A stretch of 64,000 bases of DNA from Bathymodiolus brooksi (Eukaryota; Mollusca; Bivalvia; Mytilida; Modiolidae). The position numbers and the translations under genes were made by a program. Below the pieces are notes generated by a model. The model made no database searches, was not told the DNA's origin, and worked only from the letters and a program-made list of their open reading frames with translations. This document shows positions 35,295 to 45,509 of the stretch, piece after piece. The DNA lies in assembly GCA_963680875.1 (NCBI GenBank), contig OY804586.1, positions 57,694,203 to 57,758,202 on the forward strand. The letters are read 5' to 3'. The stretch's first letter is position 1. Each line of letters opens with the position of its first letter.

Positions 35295-36009
35295 GTCCTA
35301 ACCTGTCATCATAATATAAGTTTAGTTAATGCCTCTGTCAGTCTCGTCCTAACCTGTCATCATAATATAAGTTTAGTTAATGCCTCTGTCAGTCTCGTCC
35401 TAACCTGTCATCATAATATAAGTTTAGTTAATGGCTCTTGTCAGTCTCGTCCTAACCTGTCATCATAATATAAGTTTAGTTAATGCCTCTGTCAGTCTCG
35501 TCCTAACCTGTCATCATAATATAAGTTTAGTTAATGCCTCTGTCAGTCTCGTCCTAACCTGTCATCATAATATAAGTTTAGTTAATGCCTCTGTCAGTCT
35601 CGTCCTAACCTGTCATCATAATATAAGTTTAGTTAATGCCTCTGTCAGTCTCGTCCTAACCTGTCATCATAATATAAGTTTAGTTAATGCCTCTGTCAGT
35701 CTCGTCCTAACCTGTCATCATAATATAAGTTTAGTTAATGCCTCTGTCAGTCTCGTCCTAACCTGTCATCATAATATAAGTTTAGTTAATGCCTCTGTCA
35801 GTCTCGTCCTAACCTGTCATCATAATATAAGTTTAGTTAATGCCTCTGTCAGTCTCGTCCTAACCTGTCATCATAATATAAGTTTAGTTAATGCCTCTGT
35901 CAGTCTCGTCCTAACCTGTCATCATAATATAAGTTTAGTTAATGCCTCTGTCAGTCTCGTCCTAACCTGTCATCATAATATAAGTTTAGTTAATGCCTCT
36001 GTCAGTCTC
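35295..36009. repeat. 51-bp minisatellite, 14 copies (unit D)
   Basis: Same unit as 26264. 715 bp is fourteen copies plus one inserted base in the third. As 51 is 17 codons, an open frame of repeated 17-mers runs through it (35431-36093); it is not regarded as a gene. Confidence 0.93.
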
Positions 36010-36850
36010 GGTAACGCTTTTCACACCAATAACCCATATATTACATATATAGTAAATGTAGCTAAGAAAAGTTTTAGCATACAAAAGCCTTGAAAAGGAG
36101 CAATCAGAAGCTATAAATCGATGAAGGACAGACAATGCAATGGAAAAAAGCTTATCAATCATAATCCATATAAGGACTATCCTATTTAGGCCTTTTGGTT
36201 TTCTTACTCTCAAAAACTTTTAAACATTTTGGCTTTGGGTGTAATAGTACCTGATGAAGGTTATTCCAGAAACGTCTCGTGTGCACTAAATAAATATCTA
36301 CATTTTTATCGCAAAATGTAGTTAATAACCGTATATAGTCAAACCTGTCTAATGTGACCTTCCAAGGGAACAGTGAAATATGGTCACATAAGACAGGTGG
36401 ATGCTTAATACAGGTTTAATTGATATCAAGTACACTGTGAGGGGAAATAAAAAATAAGGTCACATGATATAGTAAGTTATTGCTTAATAGAGGTATTCAC
36501 TAAAGCAGGAAACTGCATCGGTGGCGTAAAGACTATGAAATTGGTATTTGTTGCTTCTCCACTAAGCACACAGCATTAAGGAGAAAGACCAAAGACTGGT
36601 TGGCTCGGAATCGGGATAATGTGTCTGAGTGGGGCAACATGTCTACATGCAGACTGTTGTTTCAGTGAGCTAGCACTATAAAAATCCAACTCAGCGTGTT
36701 GGTCTAGTACAAAGCGGACCTCATCATGATCTCATTGAAAATTAACTTGTTTTCGTCATGATATAGTTGAAAAATTGCTGAATTGGCATTAAACAACACT
36801 CACTCACTAAAGCAGGTTTGACTATCTTATTATGGTATCACAATTTTAAG

Positions 36851-37007
36851 GAAAAAAAGGAGGGATTTTGTCCTCCAATATCAGGAGTGGGTATTTGTGT
36901 TGAGAGGTGTAGCAATGACCAGAGTTGTCCTGGTAGAAAGAAATGTTGTTCTAATGGATGTGGCCATGTCTGTATGCATCCAACTGGAGGTATTAACCCA
37001 TCACCTG
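36851..37007 (+). pseudogene. Unit D, WAP exon with frame-shifted 5' end
   Basis: As in unit B, the block after acceptor ttttaag is 157 nt, and splicing from a phase-1 donor would read out of frame. The WAP core ([15 protein letters not shown] onward, eight Cys) is open in the phase-0 frame. An alternative AG at 36814-36815 would restore phase 1 and add about 11 codons, but it lies in the tail of MITE-a with a poor pyrimidine tract. Unlike A-C it ends GGINPSP (Asn for Lys). Confidence 0.72.
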
Positions 37008-37490
37008 GTATGTATTGTCTTATGGTAATGTTTGTTCACGTGATTCTTTGAATTCATTATTATTCAAGGTATTTTGTTTTGAATTTCGTGAATAGTATCA
37101 AACAAGAATTAGGGGGCCGTCATAGCCGTGATCGTATGGTAGTTAGAACTACAACTACCTATGCAATCAATGCCTATCACAACTAATGTTGTGAGTTCAA
37201 ATCTTGATCAGAGCGAGGTGTACAACATTATGTGATAAAGTTTGTCAGTGACTTGCGACAGCTCAGTGGTTTTCTCCGGGTCCCTCCACCAATAAAACTG
37301 ACCGCCATGATATAACTGAAATATTATTGAAAGTGGCATTAAACACCATCAAACAAACAAACAAACATCAAACAAGAACTTATTTCTATTGGTGTTTTCT
37401 TTTCGATGTGCCCTCCCCATATCAATAATCATTGTGAGTAGCAAACACAGAGGTACAACGTGTGTAGTATGACACAATTTGATTCTTTTT

Positions 37491-38229
37491 TATACCCCCT
37501 GCAACGAAGTTGTAGGAGGGTATACTGGTTTCACCATGTCCGTCCGTCTCTCCGTCCATCTGTCTGTAGACAAATCCTATGTCGTACGATAACTTGAGTT
37601 GTGTTTCTTAGAATCTTTTAAAATTTTATCAGCTGTTTACTGACGATTTTTTTTTGACGATTTTCACTTTTGCCGTTCCAGCGTTATTGGACTTGATATG
37701 ACGGAAAATAGGATTTTTACCCTATGTCGTATGATAACTTGAGTAGTGTTTCTCAGAATGTTTTGAAATTTTATCAGGAGCTTACTGGTAAACAGAGGAG
37801 GATCCCTTTCATTTTTGACGATTTTCACTTTTGCCGTTCCAGAGTTATTGGACTTGATATGACGGAAAATAGGATGTTTACCCTATGTCGTATGATAGCT
37901 TGAGTAGTGTTTCTCAGAATGTTTGAAATTTGATCAGCAGCTTACCAGTGAAGAGAGGAGGATCCTTTTCATTTTTGACGATTTTCACTTTTGCCGTTCC
38001 AGAGTGGATATGACGGAAAATAGGATTTTTACCCTATGTCGTATGATAACTTGAGTAGTGTTTCTCAGAATGTTTTGAAATTTTATCAGCAGCTTACCGG
38101 TGAAGAGAGAAGGGTCCCTTTCATTTTTGGTCGGAACAATCAGTAATGTTTTGGTTATGGAAATAGGTTGGACAGATGTGGGGAGCGGGGGGTATATCTT
38201 AGTGAGCTGTGCTCACAGTAATACTAGTT
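37491..38229 (+). mobile_element. Second hairpin-ended repeat element inserted in unit D
   Basis: Begins tataccccctgcaacgaagt with a complementary tgtaggagggtata. Inside are ~150-bp repeats (ccctatgtcgtatgataact, cacttttgccgttccagagt), and it ends gtgagctgtgctcacagtaa. The empty site in A-C fixes the ends. It shares the AACGAAGTT hairpin core with the 32156 element but differs internally. Confidence 0.78.
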
Positions 38230-38368
38230 TTCTTATTGTTATGATCCGATTGCAGGTAATGTTTTGGTTATGGAAATTGGTTGGACAGATGTGGGGAGCG
38301 GGGGGTATATCTTAGTGAGCTGTGCTCACAGTAATACTAGTTATCTTATTGTTATGATCCGATTGCAG
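38143..38368. repeat. 113-bp tandem duplication spanning an insertion junction
   Basis: 38143-38255 and 38256-38368 are almost identical. The block contains the right end of the inserted element plus 25 bp of flank, so it arose after insertion. Confidence 0.88.
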
Positions 38369-38617
38369 AATAAACTCAACCGCATCGGTGGCGTAATGGT
38401 TAGCATGCTCTCCTCGAGTGCGGTAGACTGGGTTCGAGCCCCAGTCGGTCAAACCAAAGATTATAAAATTGGTATTTGTTGCTTCTCCGCTAAGCGCGCA
38501 GCATTAAGGAGAAAGAGCAAAGACTGGTTGGCTTGGAATCAGAATAATGTGGTGTGATATGTCGATTCACGGACTGCTGTTTCAGTGAGCTAGCACTATA
38601 AAAACCCAACTCAGCGT

Positions 38618-38620
<3 letters not shown>

Positions 38621-38658
<38 letters not shown>

Positions 38659-41600
38659 CTCAACTGCAAAATACATCAATACAGAATAGAGTACAATAAT
38701 ATAATAACATATACAACATCATACAATCTATATAGTAAAGTACAATTAAATCTTCTTACAATCTTTTCCAATATATAATCATATGTATATTGCAGTGGAG
38801 GTTTTTTTTTTTTTAGAATATAAAAGATGAGAAAAGGGGTATTTTGCAGAGTTTAAAATTGTTTACTACTGATATATGTGATAAATATTTTTTTTGTATA
38901 ATTAGGAAAAAAAGTAGATAAGAATTTTAGTGTATTTTTAAAAAGAGAAAAAAAGAAAAGAAAAGACATTGAGAAGTTGAGATTGTACTTTATATTGGCA
39001 TTTATATGTAAAATTTTATGGTCTGGCCTGGTGCAAACAATCAATTGGACTATAACACTGTACCAGATATACAAAAGTATTATTTGGATGGATCAAACAT
39101 TCATATTGTTTTAATTATCCCATAATGAGTATACTATAAAGTATACTATAGTATAGTAAATATAAACAAGAAAAGTATATTTAGATAGACTATATCAGTT
39201 AGTATTTAGTGGAATCTCTATGGAAAGGGAATTTACATAAGAATAAAAACTATGTCAACAATCCTCAAACAGTTTTTCAAAAGTATTCCAATGTAATTGA
39301 AATTCTGCAATTCTTTGATTTCGGACAGCAATCATTTTTTCAGTTTTATATAAATTTATCAAACAGGCTTTAAGCGAATGAATGGATAATTTTTTCTTCA
39401 GACATCTGTTTGTATATATATAGTATTTTATGTTTAGTAAAATGGAATTGTATACATCATCTTTATGTACTTTATCAACATCCCCAAAATTTAGAGTCTT
39501 CTTTAAAAATATTTGGTTAATGTCTTTGTCACCGAACCAAGAATTTACTTGCCCTAGAAGATTTTGTACATTTTCACAACCCCAAAAATGTGTTCAATGG
39601 TTTCATTTTCCTTTTGGCAAAAATTACAATTTGCATCATCAATAATTTTAATTTTTTTCAGGAAATAATTAGTAGCCAGAATATTGTGGTTTATTCTAAA
39701 TTGAAACCAATGTAATTTTGTACATGCTGTAGCTTTAAAAGGGAGTATATAAATTTGTTTCCACTCATTTGAATTAATATCGAAAACTGTATTCCATTTT
39801 CTTTGAGCTGTAGGAAAACTACTGTTTTTATTTAGAATTGTGTACATATCTTTTGAACCTTTAGAACTTCGAAGAATATTTTGTAGAGATGATGGGACAA
39901 AAGGAGTCTGTAAATTAGATGATTTGTCTCCATATGGATATAATTTTAGCATTTGTCGTAAAGAACTAATAACCCCATTATATTGCAAAAAATTTACACA
40001 AAATCCAAATTTGTTTGAAAACTGATCTAAAGTCAGAAAAGAACCATCATCATTGACAAAATCGTTAACAAACTTTACACCCCTGTTGAACCACTCTGGA
40101 TAAAAGATAGTTCTTTTGTCAATTTTTACTTGTTTATTTAACCAAACTGTATTGGCAAGAAAGTTTGTCCAATCTTTGTTTTCGTCTTTTTCAATAACAG
40201 ATTTCCAAGCATATAATACATCCTTCCAAAATTGATTTTTTACACTTTCTATTACTTGTTCTATATATCCACTACCACCACATGATAGTTTATTTATATC
40301 AATTGATGACATAAAAATATTCTGCCATTTACCATTGTTGAAAAAGAGTCTCCTGATCCATGTGGACTTCAAAGCCAAAATAAAAGAATGTATATTAATC
40401 ATCTTAAGTCCCCCCTCTTGATACTCCTTTTGCATGATATCCTTTTTCACTCTATTAACAGATGATTTCCAAATAAATGTATATAACATATCTTCAATAT
40501 CTTTAATAATTTCTATACTAGGGTTTGGAAGTGCAATAAAAAGATGGTTAAGTATTGGTAGAATTAGTGATTTAACCACAGTAATCTTACCTATAGGAGT
40601 TAAATTTCTTTTGTTCCACTGTTTAAAGAGTCCTTTCATTTTTTTTAAATATTTTTCATAATTGATTTTTGTAATTTTAGAAATATCAACATCGAAATTT
40701 ATTCCCAGAACAGTAAACGTAGTTTTTCCCCAGGAGAGATTCCAGTTTTCACATAGTCTATCACTGCTGTATTTTTTGCTTCCTATCCAAATAACTTGTG
40801 TTTTTGAAAAATTTATTTTAAGGCCCGATATCTTTTTGAACCATTCCAATTCCAAAAGTGTTTCATTTAATGATTCTTCTGATCCATCCAAAATTACTGA
40901 TGTATCATCAGCGAATTGAGAAATTTCATGTTCTGAGTGCAAGACTTTAATTCCTTTTATTTTAGGGTTTTCTCTTATTTTTATAGCCATTATTTCAGCA
41001 CATAGTATGAATAAATAAGGGGACAATGGATCCCCTTGCCTACAGCCTCTCTCTATACGAAAAAACTCAGATAAATTCCCTCCCTGATTGACTGCAGATT
41101 TAATGTTGCTATAAAACGTTTTAACCCATTTTTGAATAGATTCCCCAAAATTGAATTTTTTTTAAATGTTATTAAGAAAGTTCCATGATATTGAGTCGAA
41201 AGCCTTCTCAAAATCTATTAACAAAAATAAACCAGGTATATCATTCTCCCCTGCATATTCCATTATATCAAACAAAAGCCTAATATTTTCCCCTATGTAC
41301 CTACCTGCAATAAAACCAGTCTGATCATTATTAATTAATGTGGGGAGAACTTTTTTAATTCTATTTGCTATCACCCCAGACCCTATCTTATATACTGTAT
41401 TCAACAATGAGATTGGCCGCCAATTTTTTAGAAAATGTCTTGATTTGTCTCCCTTTGGTAAACATGTGATTATACCTTGTTTTTGTGTAACAGATAAACT
41501 TCCTAAACTATACCCATAATTTAAAGAACCAATAACAAAAACTTTCAGATCTTTCCAAAAAAACTTTAAAAACTCTGATGTAAACCCATCTGATCCAGGA

Positions 41601-43532
41601 CTTTTGTTATTTTTCATCTTTTTCAAAATTTTCCCAGCTTCAAAGCTCCCAATTTCCCCTTCTAAATTATCTTTTTCTTCTTCTGTGAGTTTTCTTATAC
41701 TTGCCCCCTTCAAACCCTCCACTATATCTTTAAGACTACAACCCTTATCTTCATCTTTATTTTTGTACAAATTTTCATAAAAATATTGTACTTCTTTTAA
41801 TATCTCCTTCTGATCTGTAACAATTTCCCCATTATCTTTTTCAACTTTTGGAATTATCTTACTGGTATAATTTTTAGACTCTAGCCCACAAACATATTTT
41901 GTTGGCTTTTCTCCTTCATCTACCCATTGAGCTCTTGATCTTACTAACTTACCTTTCATTTTTTCATTTCTAAGAGATTCCAATTCATGCTTTTTTGTTT
42001 CTAAATTTTCAATTGAGTTTTCAGTAACATTTTTTTCAAGGGTAGCAATTTCTTCTTGAAGATCTCTAAACCTCTGTTCCTTAATTTTTTTTATATAGCT
42101 TGCAAATGAAATTGTTTTTCCTCGTATTTCTAAAAGTAACATTTCCAAAAACAGTTGAACGTTAATAGTAAGTTGCAGTTCATTATCATCAATTTCGTGA
42201 ATTTTATCCCTATTATAGATTAATGCTGCATATTGTTTTTTCAGATCAATGATTTTTTCCCTTACAATTTTGCTGTAGTCCTTTTCCTGTAATAGTGAGT
42301 TGTTAAACTTCCACAAGCCCTTACCTTTATTGAAGGGATTAAACACAAGGCTTAAAATAATCATTGAATGATCAGATCTGTAACTTGGATCAATAGTACA
42401 ATTTTTTAAATTAGTAAGCATACTTTCTGTAAAAAGGAAAAAATCTAATCTAGCCTGTCTAAATGGATTTTTTTTCCTCCAAGTATAACGATAACTATCT
42501 GGATAAACTTGCCTATAAGGGTCTATTAGACTTCTTTCTTCAATTAATTCTAACACCTTCTCTCTCGACTTTGGGTTATTTACATGCAAATAGTTACAGT
42601 AATCTAACTCTGGACATAATACAAGATTGAAATCACCACAAATTATAAAATTTTCATTTCCAAATTCCTCAACTATTGACATGATATTCTCATAAAATTG
42701 AGGATTATCATCATTTGGTCCATAAATAGAAACAAGTGTAAAGTTAATTTTGTCAACATTAATATCTAAAACAAGATAATTCCCATTTATGTCTCTTTTC
42801 TCTTTAAGAATATTAAATTCAAAATTATTGTTAAAAAGAATAGCAGTACCCCTGGCATTTGATGTAAATGAGCTAAAATAACATTCATAATCCCAACTTG
42901 ATCGTATGCTCTTTTCATTTTCACAAGTAAAATGAGTATCTTGTAGACAGTTGATGTTGCACTGCTTTTCTTTTAGATAATTAAAGACATCTGTTCTTTT
43001 TACAATGTTACCAAGTCCCTGACAGTTTACTGAAAGAATTCTTACACTAGCCATTAAGTAATCTTATAACATAACACACTGATTGATTATCATAAATAAA
43101 CAGACAATATACATAAATTCTGCACCAGACCAACCAATATAATAATAAGTACACAAAAATGAAATGAACAGTAGTACAAAAAGAAAGAAGACAACAGAAA
43201 AAATGTAATGAACAGTAGTACAAAGAGAAAGAAGACAAAAGAAAGAGATAATAAAAACAATGACTGTAATCAAACATGGCTACAAAAAGCTAAACAACAT
43301 AATATATTGCAATTTTTACAGTTATAAATTATATCCTTTTAATTTCATATAGTATCAGCAAAATCAAAATCATACACATCAATAATCTGTTTCATTCTAT
43401 TAAAATGTAACTGGTAAACAAAACAAAAATTAAATAAGTTATCAGTATTATGCATATCATTTCTATCATATTTATCAATTAAGATACAAGACCAACACTG
43501 AATTCATACCCACTCTACTCACTGTTGTCCCA
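38621..43532 (-). mobile_element. Tx1/L1-like non-LTR retrotransposon, 5' truncated
   Basis: A 4.9-kb insertion on the minus strand. Its poly(A) is the T run at 38619-38658. The 13-bp target duplication AACTCAGCGTGTT is present at 38608-38620 and 43533-43545. It contains ORF2 (43054-39255) with one stop and one frameshift. Only ~480 bp lie upstream of ORF2 with no ORF1, so the copy is 5' truncated or the family lacks ORF1. Low-complexity frames at 43047-43277 are not genes. Confidence 0.92.
39255..43054 (-). pseudogene. LINE ORF2: APE endonuclease plus reverse transcriptase, two lesions
   Basis: The frame starts MASVRILSVNCQGLGN and runs about 1,266 residues, normal for L1/Tx1 ORF2. Endonuclease (residues ~1-230): CLQDTHF, ICGDFNLV, RQARLDFFLF and YRSDHSMI are visible; the usual catalytic Glu of LQETH is Asp here. 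RT: NNKSPGSDGF, NWRPISLLN, TGFIAGRYI, LIDFEKAFDSISW, GCRQGDPLSPYLF and FADDTSVIL. The C-terminus has C-x2-C...ETIEHIF, the usual Cys/His tail. An in-frame TAA (41164-41162) lies between RT motif A and GCRQGD. A one-base loss in a T run near 39590 shifts the last ~110 codons, which end at TGA 39257-39255. These are recent lesions. Confidence 0.9.
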
Positions 43533-43648
43533 AACTCAGCGTGTTGGTCTAGAACAAAGCGGATCTCATGGAAAATTAACTTGTTCTCGCCATGATATAG
43601 CTGAAAAATTGCTGAATTGGCGTTAAACAACAATCACTCACTCACTCA

Positions 43649-45368
43649 GAAAAAACACTTGGAAAATAAAAGTTTAAAAGTGGCGATTGAGATATTACGT
43701 ATGGTTATCGTACGAATATTGATATATATTGTCCTAAACAGACGTTATCCTATATTCTGATTCCGACATACTCATGGCCCAAGGTGTCATGGATTACTAA
43801 TTAACATCTGTCTAGTCTCCTCTCTTCAAGTAAGTCTGGTAGTCATGATAATTCAAGGATGATTTTTTTTCAGTTATTTAACTGATTTTAGCTATTTTCC
43901 TCTGTTTCCTAAATGTTGCTGGATATGGTCCGAACAGGTCAAAAATGACCTTTGTGAAAGGGGGTATAGATGGTTTCAGCTATATTTCATTGATTTCAGT
44001 TAATTTATGTTCTAACCAGGATTATTCCTGTATTATAGCTGACCATTGTTCCAATAAAATGAGAAACAAAAAATACCACACTGTCAGAACAGTTCTAAAA
44101 GCCAAAAAAAAATCATAGAAATAGGCAAAATTGGTACCCCTAACATACAAATACATGACCTCTCACTTTCCTGGCTTTATTCTGGCACTTGAATTAACAG
44201 TGACAACAAACACCAATAACTCACCCATCCCAACTCAACAATTCAGCTTAAATACATGTTTAGAGAAGGGAGGAGAGTGTGCACGTTAAAAACCTTTATT
44301 GTAGATTCAGGAAAAGAGAGGGCGCATTGCAGCCGCTACTAAGTACTAAAATTGTCGATCCTATCCAACTCTTCATATTTTTCTAGAGGCAGTAAAAAGT
44401 CATTGCCTCAGTTTTCTAGAGGCAGTAAAAAGTCATTACCTCAGACGCCTCATTCCTTCTTCAGTAAAAAGTCATTGCCTCAGACGCCTCATTCCTCCTT
44501 CAGTAAAAAGTCATTGCCTCAGTTTTCTAGAGGCAGTAATAAGTAATTGCCTCAGATGCCTCATTCCTCCTTCAATTCAGTAGGTTTTTGTATTGTTGAA
44601 TTTTTTCTCGACCCCATCTTGCATGAAATACTTTCCACCTAACGTTAAACAACAAACCAGCCATCGAGCAATGTTGAATTTGTTCGCGACCTCATCATGC
44701 ATGACACATTTGACACTAGATGTTAAACAACAAACCAGCAATCACTCAAATAATCTTTTACAGCATCACAATTTTATTTATATCAAGCTGTACATTAAGG
44801 TTAAACTATTTCGACACATGTTTGTAAGATTAAGACCAAAAAATTCTTATGGACGTGAAAAGACTTTTTTTTTAAATACATAACTGAAATATTGTTAAAA
44901 TCCTAACAACCCCAACCCTCAAATAGATTGTAGATAACTTTTGTTTAGTTAAATATATCCCTAAATAACATCATGGATGTAATAGTGAAGTCATACTCTC
45001 ATTCTGCCATTCATTTAACAGAGGTTATATTTAAGGGAAGGCAAATTATATTATCTTAACTAATACAGAATGAAGTATGCAATAGTGTATGTTTGTAATA
45101 TAGGTGGGTACTAAACTTACTCAAGAAGAGCTTGAAGATACCAAAGGGTAATCAGAATCAGTAAATCGAAGGACAGACAACGCAATGGCCAAAAGAAAGA
45201 GGACAAACAACGATCTACAAATTACTACACAGAAAACTACATGAGCTACATGAATCCCACTAAGGTGAACCCAGGTTAGAAGTTCCTGCTCCACTTGTAA
45301 CACCCGTCATGTTGCTGTTAATCGACACAAACATTTTGTGCAATTTACCAATATATATTTATTTTTAG
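43649..45368 (+). other. Intron: 30-bp repeats and interspersed repeats
   Basis: 44040-44230 is the counterpart of 16456-16830. 44380-44570 holds tandem copies of a ~30-bp unit (cagtaaaaagtcattgcctc) that gives a short spurious frame. The rest is AT-rich. 45121-45250 carries a repeat (gataccaaagggtaatcaga) also seen at 8146 and 56110; similar sequence is, as I recall, common in bivalve genomes. Confidence 0.6.
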
Positions 45369-45509
45369 CCAAGTGTCCAAAAGGAAAACCATTCCCTAAT
45401 GTTTTCTGCGGACGTGGTCCTACAAGACAGGATTGTCCCCAAGGTTATTAATGTAATATTGACCCGACAGATAGATTTGCTGTTTGTTGTCCCGATGATA
45501 ATAGCGCAA
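45369..45509 (+). pseudogene. Exon: lustrin domain interrupted by an in-frame TAA
   Basis: A 141-nt phase 1-1 block, acceptor atttttag, donor gtaagt. It encodes KCPKGKPFPNVFCGRGPTRQ, then DCPQGY-stop-CNIDPTDRFAVCC. The stop (45449-45451) replaces the residue between the Tyr and the fourth cysteine of an otherwise regular lustrin repeat. If included, translation would end about two thirds of the way through the gene; skipping is frame-neutral. A single substitution explains it. It could be a real null or an assembly error. Confidence 0.8.

Larger units (their letters stand above)
33123..38396 (+). repeat. Tandem unit D (L1-L2-WAP), 5.3 kb
   Basis: Same order. It has fourteen 51-bp units (35295-36009), a frame-shifted WAP exon, and an insertion at 37491-38229 plus a 113-bp duplication. 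Its right edge continues into a complete SINE-3, which is the unduplicated right flank. Confidence 0.93.
38373..43648 (+). mobile_element. SINE-3 copy split by a LINE
   Basis: The left part is 38373-38620: head gcatcggtggcgtaatggtt, tRNA-like gggttcgagcccc, body to aactcagcgtgtt. The right part is 43546-43648 (ggtctagaacaaagcgg to tcactcactcactca). This is the most complete SINE-3 in the window. Confidence 0.85.

Noticed and set aside
35431..36093. 220-codon open frame of twelve near-identical 17-residue repeats
   Set aside because: It is the translation of the 51-bp minisatellite, sits in an intron between L2 and the WAP exon, is absent in units A and C where only one repeat exists, and has no promoter or splice support.
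38382..38451. Possible tRNA gene in the SINE-3 head (ggtggcgtaatggttagcat ... gggttcgagcccc)
   Set aside because: The A- and B-box-like parts are good, but the sequence continues into a SINE body and recurs at several places, so it is a tRNA-derived SINE head and not a gene.
43047..43277. Hydrophobic 76-codon frame upstream of LINE ORF2 as a candidate ORF1
   Set aside because: It consists of low-complexity Phe/Leu/Tyr/Ser from an A-rich repeat, and no coiled coil, RRM or zinc knuckle is visible.
44352..44546. Repeat-containing 64-codon frame (SRGSKKSLPQ)
   Set aside because: It arises from a ~30-bp tandem repeat in an intron and has no Cys-rich module or splice signals.
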